Source: Pectobacterium versatile (GTDB lineage Bacteria > Pseudomonadota > Gammaproteobacteria > Enterobacterales > Enterobacteriaceae). From it: a DNA stretch of 64,000 nucleotides. The stretch's first letter is position 1, and every line of letters starts with the position of its first letter. Shown one piece after another: positions 32,230 through 43,969 of this stretch. The stretch covers positions 186,001 to 250,000 of the forward strand of contig NZ_JAINZP010000002.1 of the NCBI RefSeq assembly GCF_020166435.1, written 5' to 3'. A model generated the notes under the pieces. The model ran no database searches and was not told where the DNA came from. It saw only the letters and a list, made by a program, of their open reading frames with translations. A program made the translations under genes and the position numbers.

Positions 32230-33993
32230 ATGACTCAAACGTTTATCCCAGGCAAAGACGCCGCCCTGGAAGATTCCATCGCCCGTTTTCAACAACAGCT
32301 CCAGGACCTGGGGTTTAACATCGAAGAAGCGTCATGGCTGAACCCGGTGCCAAACGTCTGGTCTGTCCATATTCGAGACCGCGATTGCCCACTTTGCTTC
32401 ACTAACGGTAAAGGTGCCAGTAAGAAAGCGGCGCTGGCCTCTGCGTTAGGCGAGTATTTCGAGCGTCTGTCCACCAACTATTTCTTTGCTGACTTCTATC
32501 TCGGCAAAAGCATCGCTAACGGCGATTTCGTTCACTACCCGAATGAAAAATGGTTCCCGATTCCAGAAGATGATGCATTGCCGGAAGGTATTCTGGATGC
32601 CCGTCTGCACCAGTTTTACGATCCCGAGCAGGAACTGAGCGCCAGCGATCTGATCGATCTGCAATCCGGCAATGCCGACAGAGGCATATGCGCGCTGCCA
32701 TTTACGCGTCAGTCCGATCAGCAAACCGTCTATATTCCGATGAACATCATCGGTAACCTGTACGTTTCTAACGGGATGTCGGCAGGTAACACCGCCAACG
32801 AAGCCCGCGTTCAGGGGCTATCTGAAGTGTTTGAGCGCAGCATCAAGAACCGCATCATTGCCGAATCCATCAGCCTGCCAGAAATTCCGCAAGAGGTACT
32901 GAACCGCTACCCAGGCGTGGTCGAAGCGATTGCAACGCTGGAAAAAGAAGGTTTCCCGATTTTCTCTTACGATGCCTCACTGGGCGGGAAATATCCGGTT
33001 ATCTGCGTGGTGCTGTTTAACCCCGCTAACGGCACCTGTTTTGCCTCCTTCGGCGCACATCCTGACTTCGGCGTGGCGTTGGAGCGTACCGTTACCGAGC
33101 TGCTGCAAGGTCGTGGCCTGAAAGATCTGGACGTGTTCACCCCACCGACGTTCGATGATGAAGAAGTTGCCGAGCACGCCAATCTGGAAACCCACTTTAT
33201 CGATTCCAGCGGTCTGATCTCCTGGGATACGTTCAAGAAAACAGCGGATTATGAATTTGCTGACTGGAGCTTTAAAGGATCGACGGAAGAAGAATTCGCT
33301 ACATTGATGGCGATCTTCAAGCAGGAAGACAAAGAAGTCTACATTGCTGACTATGAGCATCTGGCTGTTTATGCCTGCCGCATCATCGTGCCGGGAATGT
33401 CGGACATCTACCCTGCTGACGATCTGTTGCTGGCCAATAACAGCATGGGAGCTCATCTGCGTGACACGCTGCTGGCGCTGCCTGACAGCAAATGGGAAAA
33501 AGAAGACTATCTGACTCTGTTGCAACAGTTGGATGACGAAGGGCTGGATGATTTCACCCGCGTACGCGAACTGCTTGGTATTGCCACTGGCAAAGATAAT
33601 GGCTGGCTCACTCTGCGCGTTGGCGAATTGAAAGCCATGCTGGCTCTGGCTGGTGGCGATCTGGATCAGGCTCTGACCTGGACAGAGTGGACGCAGGATT
33701 TCAACGACTCCGTCTTTACGGCACAACGCAGCAATTATTACCGTTGCCTGCAAACGCTGCTGTTACTGGCGCAAGAGCCTGAACGCGATCCAGCAGAATA
33801 CTACGATGCCTTTATCAAAATGTACGGCAGTGAGACGGTCGATGCCGCCAGTGCCGCCGTTGCTGGCGAAGCCTGCTTCTATGGTCTGTTTGCCGTGGAT
33901 GACACCTTTGCTTCTTTACCTGCACACCAATCGCTGCTAGCCGCCTATGAAAAACTGCAACAGGCGAAACGTCGTTATTGGCAAGCAAAATAA
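32230..33993 (+). CDS. ycaO: YcaO-domain protein
   Basis: 587 aa, close to E. coli YcaO over its full length (start MTQTFIPGKDAALEDSIARF). The N-terminal two thirds form the ATP-binding YcaO domain (ALGEYFERLSTNYFF, EARVQGLSEVFERSIKNRI, ALERTVTELLQGRGL) and the C-terminal third is TPR-like. In E. coli it is linked to ribosomal protein S12 methylthiolation by RimO. No precursor peptide or partner enzyme lies nearby, so it is the stand-alone housekeeping form rather than part of an azoline peptide cluster. Start chosen by family agreement; only a weak AAGAG precedes it. Confidence 0.93.
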   Translation: MTQTFIPGKDAALEDSIARFQQQLQDLGFNIEEASWLNPVPNVWSVHIRDRDCPLCFTNGKGASKKAALASALGEYFERLSTNYFFADFYLGKSIANGDFVHYPNEKWFPIPEDDALPEGILDARLHQFYDPEQELSASDLIDLQSGNADRGICALPFTRQSDQQTVYIPMNIIGNLYVSNGMSAGNTANEARVQGLSEVFERSIKNRIIAESISLPEIPQEVLNRYPGVVEAIATLEKEGFPIFSYDASLGGKYPVICVVLFNPANGTCFASFGAHPDFGVALERTVTELLQGRGLKDLDVFTPPTFDDEEVAEHANLETHFIDSSGLISWDTFKKTADYEFADWSFKGSTEEEFATLMAIFKQEDKEVYIADYEHLAVYACRIIVPGMSDIYPADDLLLANNSMGAHLRDTLLALPDSKWEKEDYLTLLQQLDDEGLDDFTRVRELLGIATGKDNGWLTLRVGELKAMLALAGGDLDQALTWTEWTQDFNDSVFTAQRSNYYRCLQTLLLLAQEPERDPAEYYDAFIKMYGSETVDAASAAVAGEACFYGLFAVDDTFASLPAHQSLLAAYEKLQQAKRRYWQAK

Positions 33994-34061
33994 TGCCAGA
34001 GTGATGCAATCAGCACGCATTTTATATCGATGAGTGCGATTGAGTACAAATAGCAACCGAA

Positions 34062-34093
34062 AAATAGCCCTTTATCTTAAAGGGCTATTTTAT
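34062..34093 (+). terminator. Terminator of ycaO
   Basis: 12-bp perfect stem AAATAGCCCTTT/AAAGGGCTATTT with a 5-base loop, then TATT. Confidence 0.75.
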
Positions 34094-34357
34094 TGTCCAA
34101 AGGGCAATATTTATTATTCGTAATGCATAATCAGAACATTGTTATTGAATGGTGAAGTTTTAATTAAATTACATCGACAAGGTGGTACTGAAATTCTACA
34201 AACCATGATTTTCATTAACGCTAAATCGGTAGGTTTAACGTATGCCATTCAACTATTTCTGCAAAACTTAAAATATTTTTTTATTATAAAATTCAATAAA
34301 TTAACCATAAAACCTCGGTATCCCACCCTCCCCACCAACCTGTTAATTTCTTGCAAT
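34094..34357. other. Upstream part of the focA-pfl control region
   Basis: AT-rich stretch before the focA promoters. In E. coli this area has several promoters with IHF, ArcA and NarL sites. I see no strong individual match here apart from the FNR-like site that follows. Confidence 0.4.
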
Positions 34358-34371
34358 ATGATCCACGTCAA
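34358..34371 (+). promoter_or_regulatory. FNR site of the focA-pflB operon
   Basis: ATGATCCACGTCAA against the FNR consensus TTGATNNNNATCAA: one mismatch per half-site. A -10 like TAGTAT lies at 34394-34399; the start would be near 34406, placing the FNR centre at about -41.5, the usual place for activation. Confidence 0.7.
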
Positions 34372-34432
34372 ATTTTACCGTATACTGCTTTGTTAGTATC
34401 TCAACGCTGATAATTTTTAAGAGAGAGTTAGT

Positions 34433-35293
34433 GTGAAAGCTGACAACCCCTTTACTCTATTACTCCCGGCCGCCATGGCAAAAGTTGCTGAAGACGCCGG
34501 AGTCTATAAAGCGACAAAACAACCGTGTACGACGTTTTATTTAGCGATCACTGCGGGTGTGTTTATTTCGATCGCCTTCGTCTTTTATATTACGGCTACC
34601 ACGGGGACCGCGACGATTCCTTTCGGCATCGCGAAGTTGATCGGTGGTATCTGTTTCTCCCTTGGCCTCATGTTGGTTGTCGTCTGCGGTGCGGACTTGT
34701 TTACCTCAACCGTTCTCATCGTGATTGCCAAAGCCAGTGGACGTATTACCTGGAAGCAACTAGCCTGTAACTGGGCAAATGTCTATGTCGGCAACCTGAT
34801 TGGCGCGCTTTTCTTCGTTGGGCTTATCTGGTTCTCGGGAGAGCACATGGTCGCAAACGGTGCGTGGGGGCTTAACGTCCTGCAAACAGCTGAACACAAA
34901 CTTGAACACACGTTTGTTGAAGCGCTGTGTCTAGGGATTCTAGCCAACCTGTTAGTTTGTCTGGCCGTGTGGATGAGCTATTCCGGCCGTACGCTTACCG
35001 ACAAAATGTTTGCCATGATTCTGCCTGTTGCCATGTTCGTTTCCAGCGGCTTTGAGCACAGTATCGCCAACATGTTCATGATTCCTATGGGCATTGTTAT
35101 CAAAAATTTCGCGGCCCCAGAATTCTGGAATGCAATCGGAATGGTGCCGTCTCAGTTTGAACATTTAACCGTTAGCCACTTTATTACCGATAACCTGATT
35201 CCCGTCACTCTGGGGAACATCATCGGCGGCGGCGTAATGGTCGGTTTGACATATTGGGTAATTTATTTGCGCGGTGGAGACAAGCACCACTAA
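34433..35293 (+). CDS. focA: Formate channel
   Basis: 286 aa membrane protein of the formate-nitrite transporter family, six helices, forms a pentamer. Conserved pieces include ITAGVFISIAFVFYITATT, VVCGADLFTSTVLIV and FEHSIANMFMIPMG. It exports formate made by PflB under fermentation and can take it up again. It starts with GTG (MKADNPF) as in E. coli. Cotranscribed with pflB, 57 bases downstream. Confidence 0.97.
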   Translation: MKADNPFTLLLPAAMAKVAEDAGVYKATKQPCTTFYLAITAGVFISIAFVFYITATTGTATIPFGIAKLIGGICFSLGLMLVVVCGADLFTSTVLIVIAKASGRITWKQLACNWANVYVGNLIGALFFVGLIWFSGEHMVANGAWGLNVLQTAEHKLEHTFVEALCLGILANLLVCLAVWMSYSGRTLTDKMFAMILPVAMFVSSGFEHSIANMFMIPMGIVIKNFAAPEFWNAIGMVPSQFEHLTVSHFITDNLIPVTLGNIIGGGVMVGLTYWVIYLRGGDKHH

Positions 35294-35350
35294 GGTGCAA
35301 TCGGCCGCAACGTCGGGTTTTAAGAAATCCATATCAAAGGTAGGTGTAAA

Positions 35351-37633
<2,283 letters not shown>

Positions 37634-37663
37634 TTTCCATGACTGTCTGAAAAGGCGTAAAAT

Positions 37664-37693
37664 AAAGGCTCCACATCAGTGGGGCCTTTTTCT
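37664..37693 (+). terminator. Terminator of focA-pflB
   Basis: 11-bp stem AAAGGCTCCAC/GTGGGGCCTTT (one G-U pair), 4-base loop, then a T run. Confidence 0.85.
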
Positions 37694-37902
37694 CACCCTC
37701 GCTTGTCGTTCAGATTGTTAGCCTGTTTTGCCAGCCCGCTATGTTGCCCTCATTATGTGGATGGCTCGCAAAACAGATTCGACGCAGCATCTGTCACACG
37801 GTGTTCTTCTGTCAGAAACTCTTGTCAGAGCAGCATCTGCCTTCTTATGACTGCGCTCATAAAGACCGCTATTGTTCGGTCAAATTTGGAGAAAACCTCG
37901 CA

Positions 37903-38643
37903 ATGTCACTTATCGGTCGCATCCACTCCTTTGAATCCTGTGGCACCGTCGATGGCCCAGGCATCCGTTTCATCATCTTCTTTCAAGGCTGCCTAATGCG
38001 CTGCCTGTATTGCCATAACCGTGATACCTGGGATACGCACGGCGGTAAGGAAGTGACGGTTGAAGAACTCATGAAAGAAGTCGTGACCTATCGCCACTTT
38101 ATGAATGCATCCGGCGGCGGCGTAACGGCATCCGGCGGCGAGGCTATTCTCCAGGCCGAATTTGTGCGCGACTGGTTCCGTGCCTGTAAGGCAGAAGGTA
38201 TCAACACCTGTCTGGACACCAATGGTTTTGTGCGTCGCTACGACCCCGTCATTGACGAGCTATTGGACGCTAGCGATTTAGTGATGCTCGACCTGAAGCA
38301 AATGAATGACGACGTGCACCAGAATTTAGTGGGTGTATCCAATCACCGGACTCTGGATTTCGCTCGTTATCTGGCAAAGCGCAACCAGCGTACCTGGATA
38401 CGTTATGTGGTCGTTCCCGGCTGGTCTGACGATGATGCGTCCGCACACAAGCTGGGCGAATTCACCAAAGATATGACGAACATCGAGAAAATTGAGCTTC
38501 TCCCCTACCATGAGCTTGGCAAACACAAGTGGATCGCGATGGGTGAAGAGTACAAATTAGACGGTGTTAAACCGCCGAAGGCAGATACGATGGATCGCGT
38601 TAAATCGATTCTTGAAAGCTACGGTCACAAGGTCATGTACTAA
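37903..38643 (+). CDS. pflA: Pyruvate formate-lyase activating enzyme
   Basis: 246 aa radical-SAM enzyme. CX3CX2C for the iron-sulfur cluster is Cys30, Cys34, Cys37 in [14 protein letters not shown]. It abstracts a hydrogen from Gly735 of PflB using SAM. Start at 37903 ([15 protein letters not shown]) agrees with E. coli; the open frame extends further up but only the family start has GGAG in range. A terminator after pflB means it likely has its own promoter in 37694-37902. Confidence 0.97.
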   Translation: MSLIGRIHSFESCGTVDGPGIRFIIFFQGCLMRCLYCHNRDTWDTHGGKEVTVEELMKEVVTYRHFMNASGGGVTASGGEAILQAEFVRDWFRACKAEGINTCLDTNGFVRRYDPVIDELLDASDLVMLDLKQMNDDVHQNLVGVSNHRTLDFARYLAKRNQRTWIRYVVVPGWSDDDASAHKLGEFTKDMTNIEKIELLPYHELGKHKWIAMGEEYKLDGVKPPKADTMDRVKSILESYGHKVMY

Positions 38644-38661
38644 CCTCTGACGCTTTCTGGA

Positions 38662-38690
38662 AAAATAGCGCGCTCAAAGCGCGCTATTTT
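38662..38690. terminator. Bidirectional terminator between pflA and the hydantoinase-like gene
   Basis: 13-bp perfect stem AAAATAGCGCGCT/AGCGCGCTATTTT with a 3-base loop; both sides end in U runs, serving pflA (+) and the opposing cluster (-). Confidence 0.88.
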
Positions 38691-38733
38691 CATTTTTGGC
38701 GGGTAGATATCACTACAGTGTTAATGCGCTGTG

Positions 38734-40302
38734 CTAAGCCAAGTTCCCTGCCGCCTTGATTTTCACCTGTACCGCATTCCCCGGCAGATAAGCCAACGGA
38801 ATTTCCTGATAGTCGATGATTTCAACACTGCCCGGCCTAGCTCCCATCTCTTCTGCAAGACAAATGGTGTGCTGCTGCAATTCGTTTTTTATCTTTTCAC
38901 GATCGTTATCTGGCATTTTAACCACACGTTCGATCTGTGCGCCCACCGCCCCTAACGCCACACCAACCGCATTGGCCGCATCAAAGTTCTGCGGACGCAT
39001 GACCTGACTGACACCAGATAAAACGTCAGGCAGTAAAATGCTGCCACCGCCCACAAGCACAGCAGGGATTGCTGCGCTTGACGATTTAATCCGATCGATA
39101 GCGCTTTCCACTTTCTCAATCATCTGACGATAAGCTTGCTGGCAAAATGCATTATCCAGCTTGGGTAGCGGACGAGGAAGATCCGCAATCCACCGTTCAC
39201 GATGTAGTTGTAGCATGATATCGCTGAGCGTTAACGTCTCCCCGCCAAAGCTGACGCCCTGTTCAAGCAGGCGATAGCCGACACTGTCAGGCCCAAGGGT
39301 AAGCTTTCCATCCTGAGACTGTCGAACGCAGGTTCCACCGCCAATGCCGATAGAAATAATGTCCGGCATTCTGAAATTCGTCCGTACGTCGCCGACTTCA
39401 ACGGCGATTGCCGATTCACGCGGGAAGCCATTCACCAACACGCCAATATCCGTTGTCGTGCCGCCAACATCAATAATCAACGCATTATCCAGCCCGGAAA
39501 GGTGGCACGCTCCGCGAATCGAGTTCGTTGGTCCACAGGCCATCGTCAGAATAGGGTATTGCTTCACCATATTCTCGGACATCAATGTGCCATCGTTTTG
39601 CCCGAAGAATGGCGTAGCCTCGATACCGTGCCGAACTAGCGCTTGCGTAAAGCCGTTAACAAAACGGTTCGCGGTGCTTTGCAACGATGCATTCAGTATG
39701 GTCGCGTTTTCCCTTTCCAATAATCCCGTGCTGCCTATCCGGTGGGATAACGACACGGAAACCGCTGGCAATGCCGCATTCACCCACTGCGCAACCTGCA
39801 GTTCCTGCTCATTATTTACGGGAGAAAATACGCCACAGATAGCCACGCTATCGACATGCCCGCGCATCTTGTCACAAACCGCGAGCACTTCATCCCGCAG
39901 CACAGAGTGAATCTCTCGGCCATCGAATTCATAGCCGCCATGAATCTGGTAGAAATGCTCGCCTAATGTCCTTTGCCACTCGTCATCCCAGCCAAACAGC
40001 GGCGGGACGCTATCGCTACTTGGCAAGCTCAGGCGCAATAATCCGACGCGATCCAATCCTTTCCGCTCAACAATGGCATTGGTACATTGGGTTGTACCCA
40101 ACATCGCATAGCGAATATGCTGCGATGCGATACCAGACTGCGCCAATACTTCCGCAATCACCCGTTCGATGCCGCTGTAGATATCCAGACTGGTAGGAAA
40201 TTTGGCCGTCGCGATGCAGCGTAGGTCAGCATCTAAAATTGCCGCATCCGTGTTGGTGCCGCCGACATCAATCCCGAGTCGGTAATCATTTTTATGTAAC
40301 AT
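38734..40302 (-). CDS. Hydantoinase/oxoprolinase-family protein
   Basis: 522 aa, HyuA-like ASKHA fold. Two nucleotide-binding signatures are seen: RLGIDVGGTNTDAAIL near the N-terminus and ALIIDVGGTTTDIGVL in the middle, plus ISIGIGGGTC. Relatives hydrolyse hydantoins, 5-oxoproline or similar rings with ATP. The partner HyuB is absent; instead a DUF917 gene lies 10 bases upstream. The ATG at 40302 has GAGG 8 bases before it and is preferred to a TTG at 40326 that overlaps the previous gene. Last gene of the permease-DUF917-hydantoinase operon. Confidence 0.87.
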   Translation of the reverse strand: MLHKNDYRLGIDVGGTNTDAAILDADLRCIATAKFPTSLDIYSGIERVIAEVLAQSGIASQHIRYAMLGTTQCTNAIVERKGLDRVGLLRLSLPSSDSVPPLFGWDDEWQRTLGEHFYQIHGGYEFDGREIHSVLRDEVLAVCDKMRGHVDSVAICGVFSPVNNEQELQVAQWVNAALPAVSVSLSHRIGSTGLLERENATILNASLQSTANRFVNGFTQALVRHGIEATPFFGQNDGTLMSENMVKQYPILTMACGPTNSIRGACHLSGLDNALIIDVGGTTTDIGVLVNGFPRESAIAVEVGDVRTNFRMPDIISIGIGGGTCVRQSQDGKLTLGPDSVGYRLLEQGVSFGGETLTLSDIMLQLHRERWIADLPRPLPKLDNAFCQQAYRQMIEKVESAIDRIKSSSAAIPAVLVGGGSILLPDVLSGVSQVMRPQNFDAANAVGVALGAVGAQIERVVKMPDNDREKIKNELQQHTICLAEEMGARPGSVEIIDYQEIPLAYLPGNAVQVKIKAAGNLA

Positions 40303-40312
40303 CGGGAAAGCC

Positions 40313-41422
40313 TCAGCGATTTGCAAGCAGTTCTATCGGCACATACTGCACCGGATAACCGAAATACTCCGGCCCCGCAACGTCAATCCCTTTTGGCGTT
40401 CGCCACTTGTCATTGCACGGATAGGCAATCACATCGACTCGCTGCCCATAACGTAAATGTTCCGTGATGATCGGACGTCCGGTTTCACTATCTAATATGG
40501 AGATTAAATCAGGCACAACGGCCAGCAGATTATCCTGCGTAGGATCTTTCACCTGTGATGAGCGATAAGCGAGCAATAACTCATTCTGAAAAAGCACAGT
40601 AAACGACTCGCCTTTGTCGTTTCCCATACCATCCAACACCACTTTGCCCCGAGCAAAACCGCCAGCTGTGCGCCGGGCTACATCAACAATCTTTCCTGAT
40701 GCAACGACATGGCCATTCAACACTGTGAGTAGAGACTGTACTGGATGACTGCCTGACCGATGAGATTCTCGCAGCGTTTTTCCGATATCCTGCGCCAGCG
40801 TCAGCGTTCCTTTAATGGCGCTACGCTTAAGTTGACTACCGAGTAAGGGGTAATCACACATCGCGCAGGCAGCCCCCATTTGTTCCGAAATCATCCTGGC
40901 TAAACGTTCAGACCACATACCGTCAATAGGATTTAAGGTAACGGTATTTCCCTTTTCATCGGCTAACGTATTTGGTGCAGAGGATAAACCATCGAGAAAA
41001 AAGGTCACCATCTGGGCTTCGGGAAAGGCTCTCCCCATCGCATCACAATCGATAACAGGTAGCCCTTTTGCAGCCGCAACGACAAACGGCATTAGCGAAT
41101 TGATACCACCGACCTCTATGGGAAAGGTCGCCGTAATAGGTCGCTCAAGCGCCTTTTCCATCGCGTCAAATGCTCGAACGAATTGACTCGCTGACATGAT
41201 CTTTTCTACAACAACCGTCGTTGCACCGATCATGCTACAAGGAACAAATATATCGTCGTCTTTAATTTCATCTAAATCGAATATAGGTACCTCGGCCACA
41301 TTTTTTAATGCGTGTTTTGCCATTAAAGAACCTACATACGGATCACCGCCGCCCCCTGTACCGAGAACAGCGGCCCCTAATGCTATATCATCAATTGTTT
41401 GTGCATTAATATAACGAGACAT
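40313..41422 (-). CDS. DUF917-family protein
   Basis: 369 aa. N-terminal ALGAAVLGTGGGGDPYVG and PIEVGGINSLMPFVVAA are the hallmark glycine-rich stretches of the DUF917 family (some members named S-methyl thiohydantoin desulfurase). These proteins usually sit beside hydantoinase/oxoprolinase-like partners, as here. No signal peptide or membrane helix. The reaction is unknown; a role in opening or desulfurising a hydantoin-like ring is inferred from partners. 37 bases separate it from the permease gene. Confidence 0.85.
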   Translation of the reverse strand: MSRYINAQTIDDIALGAAVLGTGGGGDPYVGSLMAKHALKNVAEVPIFDLDEIKDDDIFVPCSMIGATTVVVEKIMSASQFVRAFDAMEKALERPITATFPIEVGGINSLMPFVVAAAKGLPVIDCDAMGRAFPEAQMVTFFLDGLSSAPNTLADEKGNTVTLNPIDGMWSERLARMISEQMGAACAMCDYPLLGSQLKRSAIKGTLTLAQDIGKTLRESHRSGSHPVQSLLTVLNGHVVASGKIVDVARRTAGGFARGKVVLDGMGNDKGESFTVLFQNELLLAYRSSQVKDPTQDNLLAVVPDLISILDSETGRPIITEHLRYGQRVDVIAYPCNDKWRTPKGIDVAGPEYFGYPVQYVPIELLANR

Positions 41423-41459
41423 ACCCTACCCAAGACCTCATGTTATCTGCATAACACGT

Positions 41460-42764
41460 TCAATCTGCCAATTGAGGAAAAATTTTATGTATGCTGATAT
41501 ACATCGCCATACTGACAATTACGCCATCCAGGGCAGAAATCGAGCTTATCGTAAATAAATCGAAAAGATCTGGGGAGGTCAACAGGCTTACAATACTACC
41601 GAATGTCCAAGATATAGCCGCCGCCACATTCAAGAATGATGCCTCTGATACATTTTTCTGCAAACGTGAGGACTTAATAAAATAATACTCGACGAGATAA
41701 ACACCTGCGATAGGAGAAATCAGTACACCGAGCAGTGACAGGAATTGAGTAAAATTATTAATCATACCGTTGTAGGCTAACAGCAAACCGGCAATAGCCA
41801 TTAGCACAACCAATACTGGCCGAGATAGCGTTCGAATAACAACAGATAGTCCGAGAGATGCAGAAACAAGGTTGGTACTATTTGTTGTCCATTGGGCAAA
41901 AATAAGCACCACAATAGCTGACATGCCCAAACCAATACTGAAGAACACTTCAACTAGATCCTCTGTACCAACCAAATGAGTCAGAATGAGTGCAACTAAT
42001 ATCGTTGAACTATTGCCTAAAAAGAATCCTAAGCCAGCACCGAGAAGCGCATCTTTGCGTGTTTTGGCATAGCGGGCAATATCAGGTGACATCACTGCAG
42101 ATACTATCCAGATAGAAACTACGTAAGAGATAGCGCTCCCCATGCTAATTGGCGCTTTAATTATCGGAGTCGGTATTTCGGGATGATTACTTGCGGCTAA
42201 AACCAAACCTGTAATGATCAATATCAGCATTAATGGCACGCTGAATATACTCAGTTTGCCCAATGCCCTGACTCCCCAAATAGCGGTAGAGATCATCAGC
42301 ACCATACCGAAAACCAAAATAAGGAAATGTCCAGGTTCTAATTGATAATGTAGCAATGCTTTTTGCAGCATTACGCCAAAAAAATCGAGTTGAAAAGCAA
42401 ACCAGCCAATCAATGATACAGCAGAGAAAATACCGATGATCTTTCCACCAAGACGTCCAAAAACGGAGATACTCAGTAGCGTTGTTGATAATCCGCATCC
42501 ATAACCGACGTTAGCACATAATGCTGCCAACACACCTAAAAAGGCGGAACCGATAAGCGTGGCACTAACGGCCTGAGAAAAAGGTAACCCACCGCTTAAG
42601 AAAGCGCCAAGAAATAGACCTGAAATGTCAATTCCCATTGCCAGCCATATTAAAGCGATAACATACCAGCTTTTTCTGGCTTCAGCAGGAACAGGTTCGT
42701 ATTCGTAATCATAGATTTGCCGTCCCTGTTGTTCTTTTTCAGGCACAGCATTCCCTTGAGACAT
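41460..42764 (-). CDS. NCS1-family (cytosine permease-like) transporter
   Basis: 434 aa with about 12 hydrophobic helices, related to CodB. The cytoplasmic N-terminus ends in PVPAEARKSWYVIALIWLAMG, and the central SAVMSPDIARYAKTRKDA loop is typical of the family. Likely imports the ring compound handled by the two downstream enzymes; NCS1 members carry cytosine, allantoin, uracil or hydantoins. GGAGG stands four bases before the ATG. First gene of the operon, divergent from the LysR gene. Confidence 0.88.
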   Translation of the reverse strand: MSQGNAVPEKEQQGRQIYDYEYEPVPAEARKSWYVIALIWLAMGIDISGLFLGAFLSGGLPFSQAVSATLIGSAFLGVLAALCANVGYGCGLSTTLLSISVFGRLGGKIIGIFSAVSLIGWFAFQLDFFGVMLQKALLHYQLEPGHFLILVFGMVLMISTAIWGVRALGKLSIFSVPLMLILIITGLVLAASNHPEIPTPIIKAPISMGSAISYVVSIWIVSAVMSPDIARYAKTRKDALLGAGLGFFLGNSSTILVALILTHLVGTEDLVEVFFSIGLGMSAIVVLIFAQWTTNSTNLVSASLGLSVVIRTLSRPVLVVLMAIAGLLLAYNGMINNFTQFLSLLGVLISPIAGVYLVEYYFIKSSRLQKNVSEASFLNVAAAISWTFGSIVSLLTSPDLFDLFTISSISALDGVIVSMAMYISIHKIFPQLAD

Positions 42765-42833
42765 AATTCCTCCATTAAATAATTATTGTATCGTTGTGAT
42801 ATTTTATAGAGGTTGTCTGGTGACGTATAGAAC

Positions 42834-42935
42834 AATGGTGTCGTCAGCAAGCTAACAACACCATTATGCTTTATGAAAGACCCTGATGTGACGCATAAAA
42901 CCACGTTTTTTGTGGCAACCACATCAGCGATGTGG
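42834..42935. promoter_or_regulatory. Dyads in the permease/LysR divergent region
   Basis: Two inverted repeats: AATGGTGT/ACACCATT (42834-42865, 16-base spacer) and CCACATC/GATGTGG (42919-42935, 3-base spacer). They are natural candidates for binding the LysR-type protein encoded next door. Confidence 0.5.
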
Positions 42936-43027
42936 CGTGGCAACAAGATAAATGGGTTTCATATCGATTAATACAGATATATTTTGATGTTAACATTCAG
43001 AGATGTAATGTATGCGAAGGAAATGCT

Positions 43028-43969
43028 ATGCGCTTAGATAAACTGGAGATCCGTTGGTTAAAACTTTTCTGTAAAATTGTTGAGAAACAAGGGATTACCA
43101 ACGCACAAGCTGCAACAGGCTTAAGTCAACCTGTCCTAAGTCACTACCTGTCTCGACTTGAAGATACGCTTGGGCTGGTTTTGTGTGAACGAGGACGTGG
43201 AGGGTTTGCTCTCACAACGGAAGGCGAAGTGGTCTATCAGGAAGCCAAATCGGTTATCGCCACGCTGGACGACTTTGCAAATCGATTAGCAAGGATCAAG
43301 CATCAGCTCATTGGTGAAGCCCGTATTGGCTGTTTGGATAACACTGTCACCCACCCTGCCAAAGTTATCTCCAAGGCAATTGGAAAATTGTACGGCCAGA
43401 GCCCTGACGTTGCGGTTGAACTAGAGATCGGTGATTACACACCGCTGATGGAACGCCTAAAGAATGGTCATATCGACATTATCCTGAGCGTCTTACCGGA
43501 TGATGTTCCAACCGACATCTATTTCCAGCCCGTTTTCGTTGAAAAAAGTTATTTTTATTCCGCTTCAGAAAATGCAGCGAGGATAGAAAAAGAGTGGCGC
43601 GATGGAACACTTAACCCGAACAGGTTACTCATTGGTGGCCACGCACTGCACGAAATTAGTAAGCAACTAGGCCCAGTAGCAAAGAAAGGTTTACAAAATA
43701 CAGCCTGGAATCTAGAAAGTAGCTTGCTGCTCTTATTAGCTGGCACACATATTGGCTTTCTTCCCGATCACTATGCAGCGAAATGGGTTGAAACTGGGCA
43801 ACTTACAGCTATTTCACCGGAAAAACTCGGACTCACCAGCATATTTTATCTGGTGCGAAACGCAAAACAGCGTCTTAGCCCAGTAGCCGAAGCGCTGTGG
43901 AATAACATGGTAGAAGCTGGACAAAGTTCGTTGGCCAGCCTTGATGCCGCGAGCTCAAGCAGCAGCTAA
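43028..43969 (+). CDS. LysR-type transcriptional regulator
   Basis: 313 aa. N-terminal winged helix-turn-helix ([20 protein letters not shown], at about residues 24-43), followed by a periplasmic-binding-like effector domain. AAGGA lies 6 bases before the ATG at 43028; the open frame begins earlier, but upstream codons are not family-like. Divergent from the permease-DUF917-hydantoinase operon, so it probably controls it with the pathway compound as effector. The last 15 bases overlap the end of the opposing ycaD gene; the C-terminus is a low-complexity AASSSSS tail. Confidence 0.9.
   Translation: MRLDKLEIRWLKLFCKIVEKQGITNAQAATGLSQPVLSHYLSRLEDTLGLVLCERGRGGFALTTEGEVVYQEAKSVIATLDDFANRLARIKHQLIGEARIGCLDNTVTHPAKVISKAIGKLYGQSPDVAVELEIGDYTPLMERLKNGHIDIILSVLPDDVPTDIYFQPVFVEKSYFYSASENAARIEKEWRDGTLNPNRLLIGGHALHEISKQLGPVAKKGLQNTAWNLESSLLLLLAGTHIGFLPDHYAAKWVETGQLTAISPEKLGLTSIFYLVRNAKQRLSPVAEALWNNMVEAGQSSLASLDAASSSSS

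Noticed and set aside
32230-33993. YcaO as part of a thiazole/oxazole peptide cluster
   Set aside because: No precursor peptide or dehydrogenase partner nearby; it matches the stand-alone E. coli YcaO next to focA-pfl.
34139-34396. 85-codon frame in the focA control region
   Set aside because: Overlaps the FNR site and promoter; no ribosome site.
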